From: Pseudomonas sihuiensis | GTDB taxonomy: Bacteria > Pseudomonadota > Gammaproteobacteria > Pseudomonadales > Pseudomonadaceae | Assembly (NCBI RefSeq): GCF_900106015.1 | Contig: NZ_LT629797.1 | Location: 1 to 64,000 of the forward strand | Direction: 5' to 3' | DNA: 64,000 bases | Translations under genes and position numbers: made by a program | Shown here: positions 15,592-22,784 of the stretch, in pieces | How the letters are laid out: every line of letters begins with the position of its first letter | How positions within the stretch are numbered: position 1 is the first letter of the stretch | The notes under the pieces: generated by a model | What the model was told of the DNA's origin: nothing | The model's database searches: none | Seen by the model: the letters and a program-made list of their open reading frames with translations, nothing else

Positions 15592-16802
15592 TGGCCCAGC
15601 CCGCCAGCTACGGCAGCCTGCCGTTTCGTGAGCAGAACGAGTTCCTGCGCCGCAAGCTGCCGAGCGTGGATTACTTCGCCGTGCGCGGCGCCGCGCATGA
15701 CCACGCCTTCGTGGTGGCCGGGGCTCACCGCGCTGACATGGTCGCGGACATTCAGCAGGTGCTGCAGAGCGCGCTGGACAACGGCGACACCCTGGAGGCC
15801 TTCCGCGAGGACTTTTTCGCGGTGCTCGATAACTACGGCTGGCAGCCCGATGGCGGCCGCGCATGGCGATCGCGGGTGATCTACGAAACCAACCTGCGCA
15901 CCAGCTACGCCGCCGGCCGCTACCAGCAGCTGCAGGACGTGAAGGCCACGCGGCCCTACTGGATGTACGAGCACAGCGATGCGGTGATCACCCCACGCCC
16001 CGAGCATGAGGCCTGGCACGGCCTGGTGATCCCGGCCGATGACCCCTGGTGGCAAACCCATTACCCGCCCAACGGCTGGGGCTGCCAATGCCGGGTGCGG
16101 GCGCTGAACGAGCGCGACCTCAAGCGCCTGGGCAAGGATGGCCCGGACAAGGCGCCGGCCAGCCAGACGCGGCGCATCGAGTACAAGGGCGAGATCGTTG
16201 AGGTGCCCGAAGGTATCGACCCCGGCTGGGGCTATGCACCAGGTCGCAGCGCCCTGGAGCGCCAGGTGCAACTCAGCATGAGCAAGACCGAACGCCTGCC
16301 GGCAGCGCCGGCCGCGAGCATGGCGCAGCAGCTGCTGGAGCACGGTGCGGTGAGCCGGGCAATCGACAACGACTGGCGCCGCCTGCTGGATGATGTGGTG
16401 ATGGACGGCGTGGATCGCGGCCGCAGCATGCTGGTGGGCAGCATCAGCCCGAACCTGGTCACCGGCCTGGCCGGCGCCGGGGTAACGCCGCTGACGGCGG
16501 TAATCGGCATCAGCGACGTGGCTATGCTGCGCATGCTGGCCGGCAAGGCACGTGATGCGCGTGCCGCCAACGCTGAACGCGTCGGCAGCCTGCCCACGGC
16601 GCTCGCCCGGCCGCGTGCGGTGCTGCTCGATGCCGGCAGCAATAGCCTGGTGTACGTATACGGCGACGAGCTGGCCGTGAGTGTGCGCTACCTGGTGGGC
16701 GGCGATGCTGCGGCAAACAGCGTGCAACAGGCCCTGGACATCGCTGCGGTGCGTCGGCGCCTGCAGGTCGGGCAGCTGGTGCTGCTGGAAGGCGAGCTAT
16801 GA
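15591..16802 (+). CDS. F: Head morphogenesis protein F (Mu gp30-like) with extra C-terminal domain
   Basis: 403 residues. Residues ~90-190 carry the Phage Mu F signature: YETNLRTSYAAGRYQQL, then YWMYEHSDAVITPRPEHEAWHG, here read as two separate blocks, and WGCQCRV. This protein joins the portal during prohead assembly. After about residue 240 a separate alpha/beta region follows (PRAVLLDAGSNSLVYVY). Such positions in F proteins can carry toxin-nuclease-like PBECR domains, but I cannot confirm this here. Overlaps G by 4 bases. Confidence 0.9.
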   Translation: MAQPASYGSLPFREQNEFLRRKLPSVDYFAVRGAAHDHAFVVAGAHRADMVADIQQVLQSALDNGDTLEAFREDFFAVLDNYGWQPDGGRAWRSRVIYETNLRTSYAAGRYQQLQDVKATRPYWMYEHSDAVITPRPEHEAWHGLVIPADDPWWQTHYPPNGWGCQCRVRALNERDLKRLGKDGPDKAPASQTRRIEYKGEIVEVPEGIDPGWGYAPGRSALERQVQLSMSKTERLPAAPAASMAQQLLEHGAVSRAIDNDWRRLLDDVVMDGVDRGRSMLVGSISPNLVTGLAGAGVTPLTAVIGISDVAMLRMLAGKARDARAANAERVGSLPTALARPRAVLLDAGSNSLVYVYGDELAVSVRYLVGGDAAANSVQQALDIAAVRRRLQVGQLVLLEGEL

Positions 16803-17287
16803 GCGGCGCACGGGTAGAGCTGGAGTTCGACAACGCCGCCGTGCTGACAGCGGTACGCGGCGCCCTGGCCGAGCTGGCCGACCCAAGGCCGATGCTGCTG
16901 GATATCGGCGAGGCGCTGGTCAACAGCACCCGCGACCGTTTCAGCGCGCAGCGTGGGCCGGATGGCCAGACCTGGAAGTCGCTCAGCCCGCGCTACCTCG
17001 CCACCAAATCGCCCAACCCCGGCAAGATCCTGCAGCGCCGCGGCGACCTGGTGCGGCAGATCTTCCCGCAGGTGGAGGGCGCCACGCTGCTGGTGGGTAC
17101 CGACCGGGTGTACGGCGCGGTGCATCAGTTCGGCGCGCTCAAGGGCGCCTTCGGTAAAACCCGCCGCGGCGCGCCCATCCCCTGGGGCGACATTGCGGCG
17201 CGGCCGTTCCTCGGTATCTCCGACGATGACGCGGCTGAGATCATCGCCATCGCCCGCGACCACCTGCAGGCCCGTTTGCAGGGCTGA
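16799..17287 (+). CDS. G: Virion morphogenesis protein G
   Basis: 162 residues. Matches the Mu gpG / phage virion-morphogenesis family: DRFSAQRGPDGQTWKSLS, the ILQRRGDLVRQI segment, YGAVHQFG and the end ARPFLGIS. It acts in head or tail completion. In Mu the next gene is I. Here a ~1.6-kb cargo module (17288-18890) has been inserted before I. Confidence 0.9.
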   Translation: MSGARVELEFDNAAVLTAVRGALAELADPRPMLLDIGEALVNSTRDRFSAQRGPDGQTWKSLSPRYLATKSPNPGKILQRRGDLVRQIFPQVEGATLLVGTDRVYGAVHQFGALKGAFGKTRRGAPIPWGDIAARPFLGISDDDAAEIIAIARDHLQARLQG

Positions 17288-17482
17288 AAACCGCAAACCG
17301 CCGCAAAGGCCCGTAGAAGCGTTTTAAGCCCCCCAGGGGGCTGCCGTTGTACGCGTCGGGCTGCCTCGTACCGTTTCCGGGGCTGTTTGGGCGTTTATAA
17401 ACACGGCTCCGCATCTGGCCTGGAGTGAGTTTTGGGCCAAAGCCTGGGAAAACCGGGAAAATGCCGAAAAATGGTAAAACTG
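17288..17482. other. Non-coding lead-in to the antirepressor module
   Basis: No convincing gene. It contains a G/C hairpin, AGCCCCC-CA-GGGGGCT (17327-17342), without a T-run, and an A-rich stretch before the promoter at 17483. Confidence 0.6.
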
Positions 17483-17511
17483 TTGCCAAGGTGGTAACGC
17501 TGGGCTAGGGT
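17483..17511 (+). promoter_or_regulatory. Sigma-70-type promoter of the antirepressor module
   Basis: TTGCCA (17483-17488), a 17-base spacer and TAGGGT (17506-17511). Transcription would begin at about 17518, the first base of the direct repeat ACTTAAACCAAACGG. Confidence 0.55.
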
Positions 17512-17517
17512 AAAAGT

Positions 17518-17532
17518 ACTTAAACCAAACGG
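17518..17532 (+). repeat. Direct repeat, copy 1, at the 5' end of the leader
   Basis: ACTTAAACCAAACGG, identical over 15 bases to 17709-17723, which overlaps the antirepressor ribosome-binding site. The last 8 bases (CCAAACGG) are complementary to CCGTTTGG at 17649-17656 in the C4-like RNA. Confidence 0.9.
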
Positions 17533-17560
17533 CAGTCACTGCGCTGACCTCGCAGCCTGC

Positions 17561-17591
17561 CGCCAGCCCTCGGGCTGGCGTTTGCATTTTT
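17561..17591 (+). terminator. Intrinsic terminator upstream of the C4-like RNA
   Basis: A 9-base-arm G/C hairpin (17561-17580) runs into TTTGCATTTTT. Transcripts from 17518 that stop here would be about 74 nt. Confidence 0.8.
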
Positions 17592-17593
17592 AC

Positions 17594-17702
17594 GGTCGGG
17601 ATGAGAGCGCGGATACAAGACCCTTCGGGGGAAGAAGCGCCAGGGTTCCCGTTTGGACCCTAGTTGAATCCCGACCACCTGATGGGCTACTAATCCGTCA
17701 GG
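17594..17702 (+). ncRNA. C4-like antisense RNA controlling the antirepressor
   Basis: A closing stem GGTCGGGAT (17594-17602)/ATCCCGACC (17668-17676) encloses two hairpins. One has GCGC arms around a UUCG-capped CCC/GGG. The other has AGGGT (17642-17646)/ACCCT (17657-17661) with CCGTTT in its loop. A third hairpin, CCTGATGG/CCGTCAGG (17678-17702, one G-T pair), follows. CCGTTTGG at 17649-17656 is the exact complement of CCAAACGG just before the antirepressor Shine-Dalgarno, and the same target occurs at 17525-17532. This matches the logic of the C4 RNAs of phages P1/P7, which are processed from the leader of the antirepressor transcript and block its translation. The nearly tRNA-like closed fold fits the RNase P processing known for C4. 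Confidence 0.65.
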
Positions 17703-17708
17703 CAAGAC

Positions 17709-17723
17709 ACTTAAACCAAACGG
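17709..17723 (+). repeat. Direct repeat, copy 2, at the antirepressor ribosome-binding site
   Basis: ACTTAAACCAAACGG followed at once by AGGTCATC and the ATG at 17732. The repeat contributes the first bases of the Shine-Dalgarno (CGGAGG), so pairing with the C4-like RNA would mask it. Confidence 0.9.
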
Positions 17724-17731
17724 AGGTCATC

Positions 17732-18460
17732 ATGACCGCGCTCACCTTCCGCGATACCCGCCTCGATGTTATCGACCGTAACGGCCAGCGCTGGCTCACT
17801 GCCGAGCAGATCGGCCTGGCCCTTGGCTACGCGCCAGACAACGCTCGTAAGGGCGTAAACAAGCTCTATAACGCTCATAGCGACGAGTTCACCGAGCAAG
17901 ACACAGGTGTCGCCGTTTTGGCGACACCTAGTGGCCGGCAGGAATCACGCATTTTCTCTTCCAGCGGCTGCATCCTCCTTGGCTTCTTCGCCAATACCAC
18001 CCGCGCCAAGGAGTTCCGCGTGTGGGCCAAGCAGGTGCTGGCCTGCCGTCCGGAACCCGCCGCACCGGCCCGTGGCCCGTCCGGTCGGGTGCTGATCACC
18101 CGTGCCATGGAACGCCAGGTGCTGGAGCTGTTCGTCGCCGGCTGGCGGCAGCGCGCCATTGCCGATGAGGTGGGCCTATCCGCCGCCGCCATCAACCTGC
18201 TGCTGCATGCCAAGTACCAGTTCAGCCCGGCTGCTGGCGAGCCGCAGTGCAGCCCCGAGCTGCTCGCCGCTGTGGCGGTTAAGCACCTGGAGAACGAGCA
18301 GGCGCGGCTGATCGAGCAGCAACAGCGGTTGGCCCAGCGCTTCTGCAACTCGGCGCACAACCAGCCGCTGGCCGACCAGCTCGACCGCATTGGCCGGCAC
18401 CTGCAACAGGCTGCCGCCGTGGCCTTGCTGCCGCTGGGCGGCAAGGATGGTGAGCAATGA
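17732..18460 (+). CDS. ant: Phage antirepressor with BRO-N domain
   Basis: 242 residues from the ATG at 17732 (GGAGG 6 bases before). Residues 1-105 are a BRO-N domain: FRDTRLDVIDRNGQRWLTAE, LALGYAPDNARKGVNKLY, then FSSSGCILLGFFANTTRAKEFRVWAKQVL. Residues ~115-160 contain a second HTH-like segment (RQRAIADEVGLSAAAINLLL). The end is a Gln-rich coiled coil. Antirepressors of this type bind and inactivate phage repressors. The KilAC domain often found at the end is absent. The gene stands behind a C4-like RNA, as in P1-type immunity. Its target may be the repressor at 7916. Overlaps the next gene by 4 bases. Confidence 0.85.
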   Translation: MTALTFRDTRLDVIDRNGQRWLTAEQIGLALGYAPDNARKGVNKLYNAHSDEFTEQDTGVAVLATPSGRQESRIFSSSGCILLGFFANTTRAKEFRVWAKQVLACRPEPAAPARGPSGRVLITRAMERQVLELFVAGWRQRAIADEVGLSAAAINLLLHAKYQFSPAAGEPQCSPELLAAVAVKHLENEQARLIEQQQRLAQRFCNSAHNQPLADQLDRIGRHLQQAAAVALLPLGGKDGEQ

Positions 18461-18774
18461 GCCTGCACGAACTGCGCCCCGACCAGGTGGCCGCCATCAA
18501 CGCCTTTGCCGCGCGGCGCCTGGCCGAACGCATGGGCGCCCTGAGCGCGCTGAAACAACTGCTGGCCGTGCCACTGCCGGTGGATGCCGAAGGTGACGAA
18601 ACCCCGGCCATGCTCGACCATGTGTCGCGCAGCGACCTGTGCCAACTGGTGGACGTGCTGGCCGGCGACCTGGAGCAGCAGGCCTACAAGGTGCAGGAGC
18701 TGGCCGACCAGGCGCTGCACAACACCCTGGCCCTGCTCGACTACCCAGCCGACCACGCCCTGCGCACGCGCTGA
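18457..18774 (+). CDS. Small helical protein coupled to the antirepressor
   Basis: 105 residues, mostly helical (VAAINAFAARRLAERMG, then DLCQLVDVLAGDLEQQAYK), with no membrane segment. It starts within the antirepressor stop and is followed by a strong terminator, so it belongs to the cargo module rather than to the head operon. It may be a partner or modulator of the antirepressor. No family recognised. Confidence 0.72.
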   Translation: MSLHELRPDQVAAINAFAARRLAERMGALSALKQLLAVPLPVDAEGDETPAMLDHVSRSDLCQLVDVLAGDLEQQAYKVQELADQALHNTLALLDYPADHALRTR

Positions 18775-18782
18775 CCCTCCCT

Positions 18783-18810
18783 AGCCCGGCCTCGCGCCGG
18801 GCTTTATTTC
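18783..18810 (+). terminator. Intrinsic terminator closing the antirepressor module
   Basis: AGCCCGGC (18783-18790), loop CTCGC, GCCGGGCT (18796-18803), then TTATTTC. Together with the terminator at 17561 it insulates the module from the head genes. Confidence 0.85.
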
Positions 18811-18840
18811 CTGCCGTAATGCCCTCGCCAGCCAGCGAGA

Positions 18841-18861
18841 TTTTTGCCCCGTCAAAATTAC
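18841..18861 (+). promoter_or_regulatory. Phage repeated motif, copy 2 (candidate late promoter)
   Basis: T5 followed by GCCCCGTCAAAATTAC. A hairpin CTCGC/GCGAG ends just before the T-run, so the unit is terminator-like and then the conserved block. It lies 30 bases before the start of the protease/scaffold gene. Confidence 0.65.
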
Positions 18862-18891
18862 TTGCCCGGCCTGCCGCGCCAAGCTGCCGGC

Positions 18892-19998
18892 ATGAAGACA
18901 AAACGCCTCCCTCTCGCCGTTGCACTCGCCGCCTGCAGTTTCGTACTGGGGGCGCCGGCTGCCGACAACACCATCTGGGTTCAGGTGACCCCGGCTGGTC
19001 ACTTCCTGCCGGCTGATGGCCGCGAGATCAAGGTGCCGTCCTGGCACATCAACCAGGCGGTGGCCACCAAGGTCATCGAGCGCTTCCACGCTCGCAAGAA
19101 CAAGCGCGTAGTCGACTACGAGCACCAGACCCTGCTCAAGGAAGAGAACGGCCAGCCCGCACCTGCTGCAGGTTGGTACCAGGCCCTGGAGTGGCGTGAA
19201 GGCCAAGGCCTGTTCGCCCAGGTGCAACTGACCGCCCGCGCCGCGCAGTACATCGCCGAGGGCGAGTACCAGTATTTCTCCCCCGTGTTCCTTTACCACC
19301 CGACCACCGGCGACGTCCTGGACGTGCAGATGGGCGCGCTCACCAATGCCCCGGCAATCGACGGCATGCAGGAACTCAGCCTGCGCGCCGCCGCGTCGTT
19401 CGGCTGTTTCGATGACTCCCCAGAGGAAAACCCCGTGAACCCACTGCTGCTGGCGGTCTGTGCCGCGCTCGGCCTGCAGGCCGATAAAACCACCGAAGAG
19501 CAGGCCATCGCCGCGCTCACTGCATTCAACAACGACCTGCGCAAGCTGCTGGGTGAAGGCGAAGCCTCTGATGGCAAGGCCGTCCTGGCAGCCTGCACCG
19601 GCCTCAAGGCCAAGGCCGCCACCAGCGTCGACCCGGCGCAGTTCGTGCCGCTGTCGGTTGTCGAAGGCCTCAAGGCCGAGATGGCCGCCCTGACCGCCCG
19701 CCTGGGCGAACGCGACGAGAAGGATCTCGACAGCCAGATCACCGCCGCCCTGGAAGACGGTCGCCTGCACAAGACCATGGAGGATTGGGCGCGCGACCTC
19801 GGCAAGAGCAACCGCGCAGCGCTGACTGCCTACCTGGACAAGGCGCAGCCCATCGCGGCCATCACCGGTAGCCAGACCGGAGGCAAACCGCCGGTGGCGG
19901 ACGAGAAGACTGGCCTGACCCAGGATGAGCTGGCTGTTTGCTCGGCCATGGGCCTGACCCCTGAACAGTTCAAGGCCGCCAAGGCCGAGGAGCAATAA
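18892..19998 (+). CDS. I: Head maturation protease / scaffold (Mu I/Z-like)
   Basis: 368 residues from the ATG at 18892. Residues ~20-165 match the Mu I protease family, including the VVDYEHQTLL block, GWYQALEWREGQGLFAQVQ, EYQYFSPVF and GALTNAPAIDGM. The rest is an acidic, helical scaffold region. The protease trims the scaffold and itself during head maturation. A well-placed internal GTG at 19435 could make the scaffold alone, as Z is made within I in Mu. The N-terminus (residues 1-25) looks hydrophobic, but a signal peptide would be out of place here. Confidence 0.9.
   Translation: MKTKRLPLAVALAACSFVLGAPAADNTIWVQVTPAGHFLPADGREIKVPSWHINQAVATKVIERFHARKNKRVVDYEHQTLLKEENGQPAPAAGWYQALEWREGQGLFAQVQLTARAAQYIAEGEYQYFSPVFLYHPTTGDVLDVQMGALTNAPAIDGMQELSLRAAASFGCFDDSPEENPVNPLLLAVCAALGLQADKTTEEQAIAALTAFNNDLRKLLGEGEASDGKAVLAACTGLKAKAATSVDPAQFVPLSVVEGLKAEMAALTARLGERDEKDLDSQITAALEDGRLHKTMEDWARDLGKSNRAALTAYLDKAQPIAAITGSQTGGKPPVADEKTGLTQDELAVCSAMGLTPEQFKAAKAEEQ
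19435..19998 (+). CDS. Z: Nested scaffold protein Z (internal in-frame start)
   Basis: A GTG at 19435 lies in the frame of the protease gene, with AGAGGA 7 bases upstream. It begins a 187-residue product made only of the acidic helical part (LQADKTTEEQAIAAL and on). Nested protease and scaffold genes are known for Mu (I and Z) and lambda (C and Nu3). This start is inferred from sequence alone. Confidence 0.55.
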   Translation: MNPLLLAVCAALGLQADKTTEEQAIAALTAFNNDLRKLLGEGEASDGKAVLAACTGLKAKAATSVDPAQFVPLSVVEGLKAEMAALTARLGERDEKDLDSQITAALEDGRLHKTMEDWARDLGKSNRAALTAYLDKAQPIAAITGSQTGGKPPVADEKTGLTQDELAVCSAMGLTPEQFKAAKAEEQ

Positions 19999-20001
19999 GC
20001 C

Positions 20002-20406
20002 ATGCCGCTGACCAAAGACCGCAACACCCTGCGCCGTGATGGCGTGCAGTTCAACGACCCGGTGGCTGCCAGCACTCGCATCTTTGCCGGCTCCCTGGTT
20101 TGCCTGAATGCTGCCGGTAATGCCGTGCCAGGCAGTCTCTCCGCGACCTTGAAGGTGCGCGGTGTGGCTCAGGAACATGTGGACAACCGCGATGGTGCTG
20201 CCGGTGCGTTGCGCATCCATATCCGCCGTGGCGTGTTCCAGTTCGCCAACAGCGCCTCGACCGACGAGATCACCCGCGCCGATATCGGCAGCGAGTGCTT
20301 CATCGTCGACGACCAGACCGTCGCCAAGACTTCCGCCACTGACACCCGCTCTGTCGCCGGCACTATTCTCGATGTGGATGCCGGTGGCGTCTGGGTCGAG
20401 ATCTAA
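20002..20406 (+). CDS. Putative head decoration/stabilisation protein
   Basis: 134 residues, beta-rich and soluble (RIFAGSLVCLNAAGNAVPGS, then ALRIHIRRGVFQFANS). It lies between the scaffold and the major capsid gene, the usual place for a decoration protein in Mu/B3-like phages. It resembles the DUF2190-type capsid-associated proteins. Identity rests on position and fold impression. Confidence 0.72.
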   Translation: MPLTKDRNTLRRDGVQFNDPVAASTRIFAGSLVCLNAAGNAVPGSLSATLKVRGVAQEHVDNRDGAAGALRIHIRRGVFQFANSASTDEITRADIGSECFIVDDQTVAKTSATDTRSVAGTILDVDAGGVWVEI

Positions 20407-20420
20407 GGAGCAAGACTCAG

Positions 20421-21314
20421 ATGATCATCAACAAGCAAAACCTCTCCATCCTGCATACCGGCTATATGGCGTCGTTCCAGGGCGCATTTCAGGGCGCAGT
20501 GATCGACTATGACCAGATCGTGATGGAAGTGCAGTCCGGCACCGCCATCGAAACCTACGGCTGGCTGGGCGCTACCACCCGTTTCCGTGAGTGGCTGGGC
20601 GACCGCGTGATCCAGAACCTGGCGCTGCATGACTACAGCATCAAGAACAAGACGTTCGAGAACACCGTGGGCGTGCCCCGCGAGGCGATCGAGGACGATC
20701 AGTACGGCACCTACAACACCCTGATGGCGCAACTGGGCCAGGACGCCAAGGAGCACCCGGCCGAGCTGGTTTATGCCCATCTGAAAAACGGTTTCACCGG
20801 CAAGTGCTACGACGGCCAGTCCTTCTTCGATACCGACCACCCGGTGATCGGCGCCAATGGCCAGGAAACGTCGGTGAGCAACTTCCAGGGTGGTAGCGGT
20901 ACGGCGTGGTTCTTGCTGGACGTCACTCGCATGATGCGGCCCATCATTCTGCAGAAGCGCAAGAACTATCAGTTCGTTTCCAAGACCGGCGAGACCGACT
21001 CCAACGTGTTCGACCGCAAGGAGTTCGTATGGGGCGTGGATGCACGCCTGAACGTTGGTTATGGCCTGTGGCAGCTGGCCTACGCCTCCAAGGAAGCGTT
21101 GGATGCCGACAGCTTCAACGCGGCCTATGCCGCCATGCAGGAACTCAAGGGCGACAACGCGCGTCCGCTGGGTATCCGTCCGAAGCTGCTGGTAGTGCCG
21201 CCAAGCATGCGTGCTACCGCCCTGGAAGTGGTCAAGGCCGAGCGCAACGCGGCCGGCGCCACCAACATCAACCGCGACGTGGTCGACGTGCTCGTCACCC
21301 CGTGGCTGGCCTGA
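20421..21314 (+). CDS. T: Major capsid protein T (Mu gpT-like)
   Basis: 297 residues. Matches the Mu-like gpT family (PF10124): starts MIINKQNLSILHTGYMASFQ, includes FENTVGVPREAIEDDQYG and DGQSFFDTDHPV, and ends near VVDVLVTPWLA. It forms the HK97-fold shell. A good ribosome-binding site (AAGGAG) precedes it. Confidence 0.95.
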   Translation: MIINKQNLSILHTGYMASFQGAFQGAVIDYDQIVMEVQSGTAIETYGWLGATTRFREWLGDRVIQNLALHDYSIKNKTFENTVGVPREAIEDDQYGTYNTLMAQLGQDAKEHPAELVYAHLKNGFTGKCYDGQSFFDTDHPVIGANGQETSVSNFQGGSGTAWFLLDVTRMMRPIILQKRKNYQFVSKTGETDSNVFDRKEFVWGVDARLNVGYGLWQLAYASKEALDADSFNAAYAAMQELKGDNARPLGIRPKLLVVPPSMRATALEVVKAERNAAGATNINRDVVDVLVTPWLA

Positions 21315-21325
21315 TGGGGTGATGC

Positions 21326-21637
21326 ATGGCTAATAAATCGACCGCCAAGGCGCCTGCAAAGGCGCCCACCAAGAGCGCAGATAAGGCAGCGCCTGCAGGT
21401 GGCAGTGCCACTGATGCTGTTGATGGCCTGGACGACGACGGCGATATCGAGGGGCTGTGGGTGGTGGCGATTCCCGAGCAGGGCTTCCGCCGCTGTGGCT
21501 TTCGCTTCACCCGTGAAGGCTTCGGCATCGCCCTGAGCGCGCTGACGGCCGAGCAGATCGAGCAGCTGGAGAACGAGCCCAACCTCAAGGTTGAGCGCGG
21601 CATCTTCTCCGGCCGTGTCGGCGAGCGCGTGGAGTAA
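21326..21637 (+). CDS. HI1506-like Mu prophage protein
   Basis: 103 residues. A Lys/Ala/Pro-rich N-terminus is followed by a compact domain (GLWVVAIPEQGFRRCGFRFT, then LTAEQIEQLENEPNLKV) that matches the FluMu HI1506 domain, found after the capsid gene in Mu-like phages. Possible head-tail connector accessory; function not established. Confidence 0.8.
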   Translation: MANKSTAKAPAKAPTKSADKAAPAGGSATDAVDGLDDDGDIEGLWVVAIPEQGFRRCGFRFTREGFGIALSALTAEQIEQLENEPNLKVERGIFSGRVGERVE

Positions 21638-21640
21638 CCC

Positions 21641-22156
21641 ATGCAGTACATCACCGCCGATCAACTGGCAGAACGCCCCGGTGCTCGCGAACTGGCCCAG
21701 GTGGCCACCGCAGCACACCTGGCGATTGTGCCTGCCGAGTTGATGGAGGCCACCCTGCGCGGCGCCGATCGCAGCAGCTGGACGGCACCGCAGGTGGCCT
21801 CGGCGGATGATGCCCTGCAACGAATCGAAGACGCTGTGCGCCAGGCCGAGGGTCTGGTGGATGGCTACCTTGCGCGGCGCGGCTATGGCCTGCCGCTGAG
21901 CCCGGTACCTGAGCTGGTGACAGGCTGGGTGCGCGATATCGCCCGCTATCTGCTGCACAAGGATCGCCAAGGCCGTGAGGATAACGACCCCATCGTGCGG
22001 GCCTATCGCGATGCGTTGAAGTTCCTGGAGCTGATCGCCCAGGGCAAGTTCAGCCTGGGCGCGTTGGACCCCATCCAGAACAACCCGAGCACCATCGATG
22101 TGCGCTTCGATTCAGCGCCAAGTGTCTTCGATCGCAAAAACCGGCGGAGCTTCTGA
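21641..22156 (+). CDS. Head-tail connector, DUF1320 (Mu gp36-like)
   Basis: 171 residues. Matches gp36/DUF1320: YITADQLAERPG at the start, a DALQRIEDAVRQAEGLVDGYL helix pair read in two parts, RGYGLPLSPVPELV and VRDIARYLL. It probably forms part of the neck ring. One-base overlap with the next gene. Confidence 0.9.
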   Translation: MQYITADQLAERPGARELAQVATAAHLAIVPAELMEATLRGADRSSWTAPQVASADDALQRIEDAVRQAEGLVDGYLARRGYGLPLSPVPELVTGWVRDIARYLLHKDRQGREDNDPIVRAYRDALKFLELIAQGKFSLGALDPIQNNPSTIDVRFDSAPSVFDRKNRRSF

Positions 22157-22593
22157 TGAGCGCCCCTTTCGACATCAACCTGGTCATCGACCGTCTGCGC
22201 GCCGAGGTGCCCGAGCTGCAGAGCGTCGAGGGCGTGGCCGAGTACGGCGCGGTGACCAGCCTGCGCGACTTCCGCACCCCTTGTGCCTTTGCGTTGCTGG
22301 TGCGCGAGCGTGGCGACGGCGAGGCGCCCAAGGCCGGCCGGCAGCGTGCTATGGCCACGGTCGGCGTGGTGTTGGCCGTGAGCAACTACCGCGACACCCG
22401 AGGTGCTGAGACGGTGGAGGAGCTTACGCCGCTGCTCGGCAAGGTGCGCGCCGCGCTGATGGGCTGGACGCCGGACATTATCGGCGGGCGGCCGTTTCAG
22501 TTCCTCCAGGGCGACGTGCTGGACTACGACGCCAGCACGCTGCTGTGGACGGATGTTTACCAGACCCAACACTTCATAGGCGTAACCCCATGA
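22156..22593 (+). CDS. Tail terminator/completion protein (Mu gp37-like)
   Basis: 145 residues, beginning FDINLVIDRLRAEVPELQSV, with RGAETVEELTPLLGKVRAAL and GDVLDYDASTLLWTDVYQT. This is the pattern of phage tail terminator proteins placed between gp36 and the tail tube. It would cap the tail and join it to the neck. Overlaps the next start by 4 bases. Confidence 0.78.
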   Translation: MSAPFDINLVIDRLRAEVPELQSVEGVAEYGAVTSLRDFRTPCAFALLVRERGDGEAPKAGRQRAMATVGVVLAVSNYRDTRGAETVEELTPLLGKVRAALMGWTPDIIGGRPFQFLQGDVLDYDASTLLWTDVYQTQHFIGVTP

Positions 22594-22781
22594 GCAAGAG
22601 CAACAGCAACGCCCCGGCCGCCGGGCCGGCCCTCGTCGAAGTCACCCTGGATAAGCCGCACACCCACAAGGGTGAGCCGTTCAAGAAGGGCGACAAGATT
22701 CGCGTCAATGCCGCGGAGCGGGATTGGCTGATCGCCAACCAGGTCATTGCCGGCGCTGAGCAGCCGCAGGCCAAGGAGTAA
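22590..22781 (+). CDS. Small tail-region protein, DUF7210-like
   Basis: 63 residues from the ATG at 22590. Core HTHKGEPFKKGDKIRVNAAER, then WLIANQVI, resembles the small DUF7210-type protein found before the tail tube gene in many siphophages. Likely structural or assembly accessory. Confidence 0.75.
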   Translation: MSKSNSNAPAAGPALVEVTLDKPHTHKGEPFKKGDKIRVNAAERDWLIANQVIAGAEQPQAKE

Positions 22782-22784
22782 CCC

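Noticed and set aside
14542..16727. Long leftward frames opposite the portal and F genes
   Set aside because: Shadows of conserved head genes; no ribosome-binding sites and low-complexity translations.
17594..17676. tRNA or tmRNA gene
   Set aside because: The closing stem and a TTC-bearing arm look tRNA-like but there is no anticodon arm; the C4-like reading explains the complementarity to the ant leader.
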